Positions 51,631-60,977 of a stretch of DNA of 64,000 bases are shown in pieces. The notes under the pieces are model-generated. The model was not told where the DNA came from. It did no database searches and saw only the letters and a list, made by a program, of their open reading frames with translations. Made by a program: the position numbers and the translations under genes. The DNA is from Flavobacterium sinopsychrotolerans (GTDB lineage: Bacteria > Bacteroidota > Bacteroidia > Flavobacteriales > Flavobacteriaceae), in contig NZ_FODN01000007.1 of assembly GCF_900110375.1 (NCBI RefSeq), positions 162,128-226,127 of the forward strand, written 5' to 3'. The stretch's first letter is position 1, and each line of letters starts with the position of its first letter.

Positions 51631-53157
51631 TTATTGGGCAGCAACAACATTCAACATTTTCTGGGTTGCTATAATTGCGGCAACTGTTTGGTCTGAATCC
51701 AGTCCTCTGGTTTTGAATTCTTTTTCATTATTCGTCCAGGTAATTATGGTTTCGCATAAGGCGTCAGAACTACTTCCTGGCGGAATTCGTACGGCATAAT
51801 CGATCAATTTAGGCAATTCTAAATTTTTGCTTTTGTATATTTTTGCCAAAGCATTCATGAAAGCATCAAATTGTCCATCACCTTGTGCGTGCTCTTCAAT
51901 GATTTCGCCGTCTATTTTTAGAGATAAAGTGGTCGATGGACGCATGCCTTTTGCATGAGATAATATATAGGACTCAACAACAATTTTTTCCTGATAAGTT
52001 TGACTGTCTAAAACATCAGAGATTATATAAGGCAAGTCCTCTTTGGTAACCGTTTCTTTTTTGTCGCCTAATTCGATAATCCTTTGGGTAACTAACTTTA
52101 AATCCTCAGGGTTTAATTGAAGACCCAATTCCTGAAGGTTTTTTTCAATATTAGCTTTTCCGGATGTTTTTCCTAAGGCGTATTTTCGTTTTCTTCCAAA
52201 ACGTTCTGGAAGCAAATCATTAAAATATAAGTTATTTTTATTGTCACCATCAGCGTGAATACCGGCAGTTTGGGTAAACACATTGTCACCAACGATAGGT
52301 TTGTTGGCAGGAATTCTATAACCGGTAAAAGTCTCCACTAATTTACTTACGGAGTATAATGAGGATTCTTTTACGCCGATTTCTATTTGCGGAAAAAAGT
52401 CATTGATTACAGCAACAGTACTTTCAAGTGGTGCATTTCCAGCACGTTCTCCCATTCCGTTTACGGTCACGTGGAGTCCTTGGATTCCCGCTTTTACTGC
52501 TTCCATTACATTTGCGATACTTAAATCATAGTCGTTGTGTGCATGAAAATCAAAATGAGTATCAGGGTATCTTGCTATAATTTTCGAAATAAATTCAAAA
52601 GTTTCTGAAGGAATCAAAACGCCTAAAGTATCCGGTAGTAAGACTCTTTTAATTGGTTGTTTGGTTAAAAAATCTAAATATTGAAACACATAATCAGGTG
52701 AATTCCGCATTCCGTTACTCCAATCTTCTAAATAGACATTCGTTTCAATATTGTTTTCCTGAGCCAAAACTATGGCTTGTTCGATTTCAGTAAAATGCTG
52801 TTCGGGTGTTTTTTTTAACTGATGCGTTAAATGATTCAAAGATCCTTTGGTTAGTAAATTCTGGACTTTAGCTCCGGTTTTTTTCATCCAATCTATGGAA
52901 AGTCCGCCATCAACAAAGGTTAGAACTTCAATTCTATTGGAGTAATTTTTTTCGTTAGCCCAATTCATTATTCCTTTCACACCCTGAAATTCCCCTTCGC
53001 TCACGCGTGCAGAAGCAATTTCGATTCTATCAATATTTAATTCTTCCAACAACAATTGTGCAATGGTTAGTTTTTCTGCAGCAGAAAATGATACTCCCGA
53101 GGTTTGTTCACCGTCACGGAGTGTCGTATCCATTATTTCAATTTTTCTTTTTTCCAT
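51631..53157 (-). CDS. leuA: 2-isopropylmalate synthase family enzyme (LeuA/LeuA2)
   Basis: A 508-residue Claisen-condensing enzyme with a TIM barrel (IEIMDTTLRDGEQTSGVSFS, metal-binding DFHAHNDYD, GMGERAGNAPLE) and a C-terminal LeuA regulatory dimer domain (about 390-508, with PPGSSSDALCETII) that binds the feedback effector. Barrel details (EQTSGVSFS rather than EQxPG) are typical of Bacteroidetes LeuA2; a citramalate synthase activity cannot be excluded by eye. Operon context with leuB, leuC and leuD favours leucine synthesis. Confidence 0.85.
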   Translation of the reverse strand: MEKRKIEIMDTTLRDGEQTSGVSFSAAEKLTIAQLLLEELNIDRIEIASARVSEGEFQGVKGIMNWANEKNYSNRIEVLTFVDGGLSIDWMKKTGAKVQNLLTKGSLNHLTHQLKKTPEQHFTEIEQAIVLAQENNIETNVYLEDWSNGMRNSPDYVFQYLDFLTKQPIKRVLLPDTLGVLIPSETFEFISKIIARYPDTHFDFHAHNDYDLSIANVMEAVKAGIQGLHVTVNGMGERAGNAPLESTVAVINDFFPQIEIGVKESSLYSVSKLVETFTGYRIPANKPIVGDNVFTQTAGIHADGDNKNNLYFNDLLPERFGRKRKYALGKTSGKANIEKNLQELGLQLNPEDLKLVTQRIIELGDKKETVTKEDLPYIISDVLDSQTYQEKIVVESYILSHAKGMRPSTTLSLKIDGEIIEEHAQGDGQFDAFMNALAKIYKSKNLELPKLIDYAVRIPPGSSSDALCETIITWTNNEKEFKTRGLDSDQTVAAIIATQKMLNVVAAQ

Positions 53158-53184
53158 TATAAATTTGATGCTAAAAGTAGTTTT

Positions 53185-53282
53185 GATTTCAGTAAATTGA
53201 AATCTTGCTTTTGTGTTTTTATAAAAAGGTAAAAGCAGTTCTCAGGCTTAATTATACTATTGAACTTTAAATAACTGCTTTT
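53185..53282 (-). promoter_or_regulatory. Two hairpins in the leuD-leuA spacer
   Basis: AAAAGCAGTT (53231-53240) pairs with AACTGCTTTT (53273-53282) and GATTTC (53185-53190) with GAAATC (53199-53204). On the transcribed strand the larger stem comes first and is followed by ACCTTTTTAT. They could tune expression between leuD and leuA. Confidence 0.4.
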
Positions 53283-53296
53283 TTATTGTTTGTTTT

Positions 53297-53893
53297 TTAG
53301 TAAGGAAGTTTGTCAGCAAACCCAATAATTTCCTCTTTGATGTTTTGTAAATAATCAATGTCATCAAAACCGTTGACCATATTGTCTTTTTTATAACCAG
53401 AAATATCAAAAGATTCTTTTTGACCAGTTGCTAATAAAGTAATAGTTTGTTCTGGAAGATTGATTTCCAATTCTGTTTTTGGATTAGCCTCAATAGCCTT
53501 GAAAATAGTGTCGGCAAATTCAGGACTTACTTGTACCGGTAAAACACCAATGTTTAAGCAATTACCTTTAAAGATATCTGCAAAAAAACTGGAAACAACT
53601 GCACGGAAACCGTAATCGTAAACTGCCCAAGCTGCGTGCTCTCTCGAAGAACCTGAACCGAAGTTTTTTCCTCCAACAAGGATTTTTCCACTGTAAGTTG
53701 AGTCGTTTAGTACAAAATCTGCTTTTGGAGTGTCATCTCCGTTGTATCTCCAGTCTCTGAAAAGATTGTCTCCAAAAGCTTCACGTTTGGTAGCTTTCAA
53801 GAAACGCGCAGGGATTATTTGATCGGTATCTACATTTTCTATTGATAGTGGCACTGCACTACTGGTAAGGATATTAAATTTATCGTATGCCAT
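53297..53893 (-). CDS. leuD: 3-isopropylmalate dehydratase small subunit
   Basis: A 198-residue swivel-domain subunit partnering LeuC. Motifs: NVDTDQIIPARFLKATKREA near the N-terminus and GGKNFGSGSSREHAAWAVYD, the substrate-recognition loop of LeuD. Lies between leuC and leuA in the operon. Confidence 0.95.
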   Translation of the reverse strand: MAYDKFNILTSSAVPLSIENVDTDQIIPARFLKATKREAFGDNLFRDWRYNGDDTPKADFVLNDSTYSGKILVGGKNFGSGSSREHAAWAVYDYGFRAVVSSFFADIFKGNCLNIGVLPVQVSPEFADTIFKAIEANPKTELEINLPEQTITLLATGQKESFDISGYKKDNMVNGFDDIDYLQNIKEEIIGFADKLPY

Positions 53894-53899
53894 TTTTTT

Positions 53900-53934
53900 A
53901 GGTTTCAGGTTTTAGGTTTTAGGTTTCAGGTTTC
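53900..53934. repeat. Five-unit heptamer tandem repeat between leuD and leuC
   Basis: Units AGGTTTC, AGGTTTT, AGGTTTT, AGGTTTC, AGGTTTC are adjacent and begin 6 bases upstream of the leuD start codon. On the leu mRNA they read as GAAACCT/AAAACCT repeats. Confidence 0.8.
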
Positions 53935-54009
53935 TTGTATAGAAAACAGAATCATAAAAACTAAAACATTTTATTAATTTTTGATATTGTTATTGCAATC
54001 GACTTTCAA

Positions 54010-55404
54010 CTAGAATAAATCTCTTGGATCTGTTAGTTTTCCAGTAACTGCAGCTGCAGCTGCCATAATTGGACTAGCTAATAATGTTCTTGAACCTGGA
54101 CCTTGACGACCTTCGAAGTTTCTGTTGGATGTACTTACAGCATATTTTCCCGCAGGAACTTTATCGTCATTCATCGCTAAACAAGCCGAACAACCTGGCT
54201 GGCGTAATACAAAACCAGCTTCAGTAAGAATGTCCAAAAGTCCTTCTTCTTTGATTTGTGCTTCTACAACATGAGAGCCCGGAACTAACCAAGCCGTAAC
54301 ATTTTCTGCTTTTTGTCGCCCTTTTACAATTTCTGTAAAAGCTCTAAAATCTTCAATTCTACCATTGGTGCAACTTCCCAAGAAGACAAAATCAATTGGT
54401 TTACCAATCATTACGTCATTTTCTTCAAAGCCCATGTAAGCCAAAGATTTTTTGTATGTTTCGGCGCCACCTTCTACTTGGTTGGCATTTGGAATATTTT
54501 TTGAGATACCAATTCCCATTCCAGGGTTCGTACCAAACGTAATCATTGGTTCAATATCTGCAGCATTGATGTTTAATTCAGCGTCAAAAACTGCATCAGC
54601 ATCTGTTTTTAATGTTTTCCAATATTCAACTGCTTTTGTCCAAGCTTCGCCTTTTGGAGCGTATAATCTTCCTTCTAAGAAATCAAATGTTTTTTGGTCA
54701 GGAGCAATGATTCCGCCACGAGCACCCATTTCGATACTCAAGTTACAAACAGTCATACGACCTTCCATTGACATGTTTTCAAAAACATCTCCTGCATATT
54801 CTGCAAAATATCCTGTACCTCCAGAAGTGGTTAATTGAGAAATAATATACAATGCAACGTCTTTTGGACCAACACCTTTACTCAATTCACCATTTACGTT
54901 GATACGCATTTTCTTTGGTTTTGGTTGCATGATACATTGTGTAGCCATAACCATTTCAACCTCTGAAGTTCCGATACCAAAAGCAATTGCGCCAAAAGCA
55001 CCATGCGTAGAGGTATGAGAATCTCCACAAACAATAGTGGCGCCTGGCAAAGTAATTCCGTTTTCAGGACCTACAACGTGTACAATTCCATTCTTTTGGT
55101 GACCTAATCCCCAGTGCGAAATGCCATATTCTGCTGCGTTGTCTTCCAATGCTTTTAATTGATTGGCAGATAGTGCATCTTGTACGGGTAAATGTTGATT
55201 TATAGTTGGTGTGTTGTGGTCAGCAGTAGCAAAAGTACGCTCTGGATATAATACTGAAATTCCTCTTTCTTTCAAACCTAAAAAAGCTACAGGACTAGTA
55301 ACTTCATGGATGAAATGACGGTCAATGAAAAACACGTCTGGTCCATCTTCAATTTTACGCACCACGTGCGAATCCCATACTTTGTCAAATAATGTAGTAC
55401 TCAT
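54010..55404 (-). CDS. leuC: 3-isopropylmalate dehydratase large subunit
   Basis: A 464-residue aconitase-family enzyme isomerising 2- to 3-isopropylmalate with LeuD. The [4Fe-4S] ligands are visible as [13 protein letters not shown] and [12 protein letters not shown] (CxxC); further family blocks are [20 protein letters not shown] and [19 protein letters not shown]. First gene of the leu operon; promoter box at 55466-55473. Confidence 0.96.
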   Translation of the reverse strand: MSTTLFDKVWDSHVVRKIEDGPDVFFIDRHFIHEVTSPVAFLGLKERGISVLYPERTFATADHNTPTINQHLPVQDALSANQLKALEDNAAEYGISHWGLGHQKNGIVHVVGPENGITLPGATIVCGDSHTSTHGAFGAIAFGIGTSEVEMVMATQCIMQPKPKKMRINVNGELSKGVGPKDVALYIISQLTTSGGTGYFAEYAGDVFENMSMEGRMTVCNLSIEMGARGGIIAPDQKTFDFLEGRLYAPKGEAWTKAVEYWKTLKTDADAVFDAELNINAADIEPMITFGTNPGMGIGISKNIPNANQVEGGAETYKKSLAYMGFEENDVMIGKPIDFVFLGSCTNGRIEDFRAFTEIVKGRQKAENVTAWLVPGSHVVEAQIKEEGLLDILTEAGFVLRQPGCSACLAMNDDKVPAGKYAVSTSNRNFEGRQGPGSRTLLASPIMAAAAAVTGKLTDPRDLF

Positions 55405-55465
55405 TTTAATATGTTTTTAATGTATTTTTTTATAGCCAAGTTGACTAAGATGATAACAATGAAAG

Positions 55466-55473
55466 CAAAATTA
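55466..55473 (-). promoter_or_regulatory. -7 box TAATTTTG for the leu operon
   Basis: The minus strand reads TAATTTTG (TAnnTTTG), 61 bases before the leuC ATG. No leucine-rich leader peptide or clear attenuator was found in the leader. Confidence 0.5.
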
Positions 55474-56097
55474 AAAAAAGAATCAAGTCTTTATTTTTTA
55501 ATATTTCATTATATACGATACCCAAAACGCAATTTAAACAGTTTACGGTTTCCGATAAAGTATCTGTAGCTTTATTGTTTACTTTTAATATAGATTTATT
55601 TCGTTTTTGATTCGCTTTTTTTCTGAATTAAGAGCTTTCTTTAAAATTATTAATTCATTAAATTTATGTTTAAAAAAGCACTTTTGTTTACATTAAATAT
55701 ATAAATTGGACTTTTTATTAAATAATTGTCAATGTTATAATGAAAAATTGCTCTTTTGAATAGTTCTTTTTTAGTCTTTTAATCTCAACGTTTAAGAATT
55801 ATTTGGAGTCATAGAATTCTAATTTACTTTGAGAAAATACTACGACATCCAAAAAAAGGAGAACTGATAAATTTGTATTTTAGTGTAGTAATCAGAAGAT
55901 GATTGTGCGGATTCAGAAATGGGAAATATCAGAGAAATCTTTTTAAAAAGAAGAGAAATTTTTCTTCTCTTTGTTGATAACTTCAGTCACTTTTTTAGCT
56001 AAAAAAAGCATAAATTTGAAATTCATTTTTTTGCTACTATTATTAATTTTAAAGTGTTTTAAGCCAGTTAAATACACGGTCTGAATCTTTGGGTTTA
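55474..56097. other. Long A+T-rich spacer between leuC and dnaE
   Basis: About 620 bases with no supported gene; the only long ORF (minus strand, through 55943-56209) overlaps dnaE and the GC-rich element and is not convincing. A short AGAAGA/TCTTCT hairpin lies near 55950-55970. Confidence 0.45.
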
Positions 56098-56102
56098 GGC
56101 AC

Positions 56103-56131
56103 CCTTTCCTTCGGGGAGGGCTGGGGAGGGG
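56103..56131. repeat. GC-rich UUCG hairpin element before dnaE
   Basis: CCTTTCC-TTCG-GGGAGGG (56103-56120) forms a 7-bp stem with a UUCG tetraloop, followed by CTGGGGAGGGG to 56131. This G-rich stretch stands out sharply and ends a few bases before the dnaE ATG. It resembles, from memory, dispersed GC-rich repeats of flavobacteria. Confidence 0.6.
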
Positions 56132-56135
56132 ATTT

Positions 56136-59100
56136 ATGTACTTAATATTCGATACCGAAACTACAGGATTACCAAAGCGTTGGGGCGCTCCCATTTCTGA
56201 CACAGACAATTGGCCAAGATGTATTCAAATTGCTTGGCAGTTGCACGATGATATGGGAAAACTCATCGAGCATCAAGATTATTTGGTCAAGCCCGAAGGT
56301 TTTAATATTCCATATGACGCGGAACGAATTCACGGTATTTCTACTGAATTGGCTGAGACAGATGGAATTTCGTTGGCGGAAGTTTTGGAAAAATTCAATA
56401 TCGCATTAGGCAAAGCCAAATTTATTGTGGGTCAGAATCTAGGTTTTGATATCAATATTATGGGTTGCGAATTTTACAGAATGGGCGTTGAAAGCCAAAT
56501 GAGTTCCATGCCAATTCTGGATACATGTACTGAAGTTACGGCTTCCTTATTGAAATTGCCGGGTGGTCGAGGAGGGAAATTTAAGTTGCCTACATTAACG
56601 GAATTGCACTCGTATCTTTTTAATAAACCTTTTGGCGAAGCGCATAACGCGACTGCCGATGTGGAGGCAACTACACGTTGTTTCTTGGAGTTGATTCGTC
56701 GTGATATTTTCACAAAAGAGGAACTGGATGTTCCTGCCAGTTATTTTCAAGACTTTCAAAGTAAGAACCCAAGTGAGATTAAACTCATTGGTTTAAAACA
56801 TATCAATCTCAAGGAAGCTTCGGATAAAATTCGGCAGCAATTTGGAGAGAAACAAGCTCCTGCCGTTTCCAGAGCAGAACTTTCTGAGAATAAAAAGGTG
56901 CTTATTGATACGCCTTTTGTGCATTTGCACAATCACACCCAATTTTCCGTGTTGCAATCTACAATTAGTATTGCGGCATTGGTAAAAGCGGCAGCTCAGC
57001 AAAAAATGCCTGCGGTTGCAATGACGGATCATGCGAATTTGATGGGTGCTTTTCATTTTGTGCGCGATATTTTATACCACAATAAGGCGGCTGAAGCCAA
57101 AAATAAAGCGGCAATAGAAAATGGTGAAGAACCTACTGAAGTTCCGATGAAACCAATCGTGGGTTGCGAATTTTTTGTGTGTGAAGACCATAAAAATAAG
57201 TCGGTTAAAGACAATGGTTACCAAATAGTGCTTTTGGCGAAGACCAAAAAAGGCTATCATAATTTGGCTAAAATGTCTTCCATCGCTTACACCGAAGGAT
57301 TTTATTACGTGCCAAGAATCGACAGGAAAGTCATTCAGGAATTCAAAGAAGATATTATTGTTTTGTCTGGTAACCTTTATGGTGAAATCCCAAATAAGAT
57401 TTTAAACATAGGTGAAAACCAAGCCGAAGAAGCCTTGATTTGGTGGAAAAATGAATTCAAGGAAGATTTTTACATTGAGGTGATGCGTCACAATCAAGAA
57501 GATGAAAATCGGGTGAATTCGTCTTTGATTTCATTGGCAAGGAAACACGATGTCAAGATTATTGCGACAAACAATACCTTTTATATAGACAAGGAAAATT
57601 CGAATGCACACGATATTTTGCTTTGTGTGCGTGATGGTGAAAAGCAAACTACGCCTATTGGCCGTGGTCGCGGCTATCGTTACGGATTACCAAATCAGGA
57701 ATATTATTTCAAGTCGGGAGACGAAATGAAACAGCTTTTCGCCAATTTGCCGGAAGCGATTTCGAATATTTCGGAGATTGTGGATAAGATTGAAATTTTC
57801 GATTTGGCTCGTGAAGTTTTACTTCCAAAATTTGAAATCCCGGTTGAATTTAATAATCCCGAAGATGCAGTTGATGGCGGAGTACGAGGTGAAAATGCGT
57901 ATTTAAGACATTTGACTTTTGAAGGAGCAAGAAGACGATATCCTGTTATTACTGAAGAAATTCAGGAACGATTGGATTTTGAATTGTTAACGATTTCCAA
58001 TTCTGGTTATCCCGGTTATTTCCTGATTGTACAGGATTTAATTGCCGAAGCGAGAAGTATGGGCGTTTCTGTAGGGCCTGGTCGGGGTTCTGCGGCGGGT
58101 TCGGTGGTGGCGTATTGTTTGAAAATTACCAATATTGACCCATTGATGTACAACCTCCTTTTTGAGCGTTTCCTGAATCCGGATCGTGTGTCACTACCCG
58201 ATATTGATATCGATTTTGATGACGAAGGACGAAGTAGCGTAATGGATTATGTAATCCGAAAATACGGTTCGAAACAAGTGGCACAAATTATCACGTATGG
58301 TAAAATGGCAACCAAATCAGCCATTCGAGATACCGCTCGTGTGCTGGATTTGCCTTTATTTGAAGCAGATAAAATTGCGAAATTGATTCCGGGAATGATG
58401 CCCTCCAAGTGGAATTTGGCTCGTTTTTTAAATGAAAAAGAAGATATCATTAAAAAAGCGGTTCGTCCCGAGGAATACGATAAAATAAAAGAATTAATAG
58501 GTCTTGCTAATGAAGATGATTTGGGTGGAGAAACCATTCAGCAAGCTAAAGTTTTAGAAGGAAACTTAAGAAATACAGGGATTCACGCTTGTGGAGTGAT
58601 TATTACGCCAAGCGATATTACTGATTTTGTTCCTGTGGCTACTGCCAAAGACTCGGATTTGTATGTGACTCAATTTGATAACTCGGTAGTTGAAAGTGCC
58701 GGATTGCTGAAGATGGACTTCTTGGGTTTGAAAACCCTGACTCTGATAAAAGACACCGTTAAATTAGTAAAATACAGAACCGGAATTGATCTTGATCCAG
58801 ACACGTTTCCGATAGATGATTTGAAGACGTATGAGCTTTTTCAGCGGGGAGAAACAGTTGGGATTTTTCAGTATGAGAGTCCTGGAATGCAGAAATATAT
58901 GAAGGAATTGAAGCCAACAGTATTTCCCGATTTGATTGCGATGAATGCATTGTATCGTCCGGGACCAATTGCTTATATTCCGAGTTTCGTCAAGCGAAAA
59001 AATGGTGAAGAGGAAATTATTTATGACCTTGATGCCTGCGAAGAATTACTGAAAGATACTTATGGAATTACCGTTTACCAAGAACAAGTAATGCTTTTGT

Positions 59101-60680
59101 CCCAAAAACTGGCAGATTTCTCGAAAGGTGATGCCGATGTTTTGCGTAAAGCGATGGGAAAAAAGCAAAAGGACGTTTTGGATAAAATGAAACCCAAATT
59201 TATCAGTCAGGCTGCCGCCAAAGGTCATGCCGAAGATAAACTGGAGAAAATATGGAAAGACTGGGAAGCTTTTGCGGAATATGCCTTTAATAAATCACAC
59301 TCTACTTGTTACGCTTGGATTGCGTACCAAACAGCATTTTTAAAAGCGAATTATCCTGCTGAATATATGGCTGCAGTACTTTCGAATAATATGAGTGATA
59401 TCAAGCAAGTTTCGTTCTTTATGGAAGAGTGCAAACGTATGGGGTTACAAGTTTTGGGGCCTGATGTAAATGAGTCTTTTTATAAGTTTACCGTTAATGA
59501 TGATTACGCGGTACGTTTTGGAATGGGAGCGATTAAAGGAGTGGGCTCTGGCGCTGTGGCTACGATTGTGGAGAAAAGAAAAGACGGAAGATATAAATCT
59601 ATTTTTGATTTGACCAAACGTATCGATTTGCGTGCGGCAAATAAAAAAGCATTAGAAAATTTGGCTTTGGCGGGAGGATTTGACTCCTTCACAGGAACTA
59701 CTAGAGCGCAATATTTTCATGATGATGGCGATGGAATTACTTTTTATGAAAAAGCGATTCGGTATGGTGCAAAGTTTCAGGAAAATGAGAATTCATCCCA
59801 AGTGAGTTTGTTTGGCGACAGCAGTGATGTTCAAATCGCAGAACCTATCGTGCCACCTTGCGAGGATTGGAGCACGATGGAAAAATTGGCTAAAGAAAAA
59901 GAAGTTGTAGGGATTTATATTTCGGGACATCCTTTAGACGATTACAAATTTGAAATGAAATATTTTTGTAATGCCAAACTGGAAGCGTTGAAAAACATGG
60001 AATTGCATGTGAGTAAAAACCTAGCGTTTGGAGGAATCATCAATAATGTGCAACATCGTGTGGCTAAAAATGGAAAAGGTTGGGGTATGTTTACATTAGA
60101 AGGATATGATGAAAGTTATGAGTTCCGAATTTTTGGGGAAGAGTATTTAAAGTTCCGTCATTTCTTTATCCAGAATAATTTCACGTTCATGAAAGTATTG
60201 GTAAAAGAAGGCTGGACAGACCGAGATACTGGAAAAAAAGGAGAACCAAGACTTCAGTTTGTTGAGGTAAAACAATTGCAAGATGTATTAGAAACTTTTG
60301 CTAGAAAATTAATTGTACTGCTAAATATTAAGGATTTAGAAACAGATTTTATCCATAAATTGAGTCACCTTTTTCAAGAGAATAAAGGAGATAACACGGT
60401 TTCTTTTGAGGTTATGGAATTGGAAAAAACAAAACGCCTCGTTGCTGTTGCTCCAGTTGAATTAGAGAATGAAGAAGTTGCTTTTGTTGATGAAAATGAT
60501 AATTCTGAAATGGAAACTCTCGAAATTCCAGAGAGTAATGCTGTTGCAAAAGTGGAAGAGGTGGAAGAAATTAAGGTAGTCACCAAGCTAACGATGCCGA
60601 GTAGAAAACTGAAAGTTAAAATTTCGAATGAATTGTTAATGGAACTGGAAAAAATGCAGATTAATTTTAAGCTGAATTAG
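56136..60680 (+). CDS. dnaE: DNA polymerase III alpha subunit with N-terminal proofreading exonuclease
   Basis: A 1514-residue replicative polymerase. Residues 1-180 form a DnaQ-like 3'-5' exonuclease (ExoI FDTETTGL with D6/E8, ExoII GQNLGFDINIMG, ExoIII HNATADVEAT). A PHP domain follows (about 265-500, FVHLHNHTQFSVL, AMTDHANLMGAFH), then the C-family polymerase with GPGRGSAAGSVVAYCL and PDIDIDFDDEGR (D689, D691), the helix-hairpin-helix region (DLTKRIDLRAANKKALENLA) and an OB-fold (AFGGIINNVQHRVAKNGKGW). E. coli keeps the exonuclease as a separate subunit. A hydrophilic 100-residue tail is lineage-specific. Confidence 0.96.
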   Translation: MYLIFDTETTGLPKRWGAPISDTDNWPRCIQIAWQLHDDMGKLIEHQDYLVKPEGFNIPYDAERIHGISTELAETDGISLAEVLEKFNIALGKAKFIVGQNLGFDINIMGCEFYRMGVESQMSSMPILDTCTEVTASLLKLPGGRGGKFKLPTLTELHSYLFNKPFGEAHNATADVEATTRCFLELIRRDIFTKEELDVPASYFQDFQSKNPSEIKLIGLKHINLKEASDKIRQQFGEKQAPAVSRAELSENKKVLIDTPFVHLHNHTQFSVLQSTISIAALVKAAAQQKMPAVAMTDHANLMGAFHFVRDILYHNKAAEAKNKAAIENGEEPTEVPMKPIVGCEFFVCEDHKNKSVKDNGYQIVLLAKTKKGYHNLAKMSSIAYTEGFYYVPRIDRKVIQEFKEDIIVLSGNLYGEIPNKILNIGENQAEEALIWWKNEFKEDFYIEVMRHNQEDENRVNSSLISLARKHDVKIIATNNTFYIDKENSNAHDILLCVRDGEKQTTPIGRGRGYRYGLPNQEYYFKSGDEMKQLFANLPEAISNISEIVDKIEIFDLAREVLLPKFEIPVEFNNPEDAVDGGVRGENAYLRHLTFEGARRRYPVITEEIQERLDFELLTISNSGYPGYFLIVQDLIAEARSMGVSVGPGRGSAAGSVVAYCLKITNIDPLMYNLLFERFLNPDRVSLPDIDIDFDDEGRSSVMDYVIRKYGSKQVAQIITYGKMATKSAIRDTARVLDLPLFEADKIAKLIPGMMPSKWNLARFLNEKEDIIKKAVRPEEYDKIKELIGLANEDDLGGETIQQAKVLEGNLRNTGIHACGVIITPSDITDFVPVATAKDSDLYVTQFDNSVVESAGLLKMDFLGLKTLTLIKDTVKLVKYRTGIDLDPDTFPIDDLKTYELFQRGETVGIFQYESPGMQKYMKELKPTVFPDLIAMNALYRPGPIAYIPSFVKRKNGEEEIIYDLDACEELLKDTYGITVYQEQVMLLSQKLADFSKGDADVLRKAMGKKQKDVLDKMKPKFISQAAAKGHAEDKLEKIWKDWEAFAEYAFNKSHSTCYAWIAYQTAFLKANYPAEYMAAVLSNNMSDIKQVSFFMEECKRMGLQVLGPDVNESFYKFTVNDDYAVRFGMGAIKGVGSGAVATIVEKRKDGRYKSIFDLTKRIDLRAANKKALENLALAGGFDSFTGTTRAQYFHDDGDGITFYEKAIRYGAKFQENENSSQVSLFGDSSDVQIAEPIVPPCEDWSTMEKLAKEKEVVGIYISGHPLDDYKFEMKYFCNAKLEALKNMELHVSKNLAFGGIINNVQHRVAKNGKGWGMFTLEGYDESYEFRIFGEEYLKFRHFFIQNNFTFMKVLVKEGWTDRDTGKKGEPRLQFVEVKQLQDVLETFARKLIVLLNIKDLETDFIHKLSHLFQENKGDNTVSFEVMELEKTKRLVAVAPVELENEEVAFVDENDNSEMETLEIPESNAVAKVEEVEEIKVVTKLTMPSRKLKVKISNELLMELEKMQINFKLN

Positions 60681-60947
60681 GTGTTGTAAACAGTACAGAT
60701 AAATAAAATTTAAATGCCGGAATTAGAATAATAATGAATCGAGAGGTTTGTTTTTTAGGGTTAGTAGCATCAAAATAAGGTTCAATTTTACTAATATTAG
60801 TTTTTTTACTTCCTTGAGATTATTTTTTTTGGATTTAAAACGTTAAATTTTTTACGTAACCACTTGATTTTTATATGCATGCATATAATTTTGTTTTTGT
60901 GTTCACATTTCTTTAAGAAATACATAAAAGCATTAGTTAAAATTATA
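60681..60947. other. Spacer with palindromic operator candidate
   Basis: About 270 bases without a gene; contains the perfect palindrome at 60871-60888 and an upstream -7-like box TAATTTTG at 60886-60893. Confidence 0.5.
60871..60888. promoter_or_regulatory. Perfect 18-bp palindrome upstream of the outer-membrane protein gene
   Basis: TTATATGCATGCATATAA is fully self-complementary and overlaps a TAATTTTG box by three bases, 90 bases before the ATG at 60978. Position suits a repressor or activator site. Confidence 0.5.
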
Positions 60948-60955
60948 TAAGTTTG
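60948..60955 (+). promoter_or_regulatory. -7 box TAAGTTTG for the outer-membrane protein gene
   Basis: Exact TAnnTTTG match 22 bases before the ATG at 60978. Confidence 0.6.
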
Positions 60956-60977
60956 TCCTAAAACAAAAAACAAAATT

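Noticed and set aside
55943..56209. 88-residue minus-strand ORF between leuC and dnaE
   Set aside because: Overlaps the dnaE start and a GC-rich repeat; no promoter or motif.
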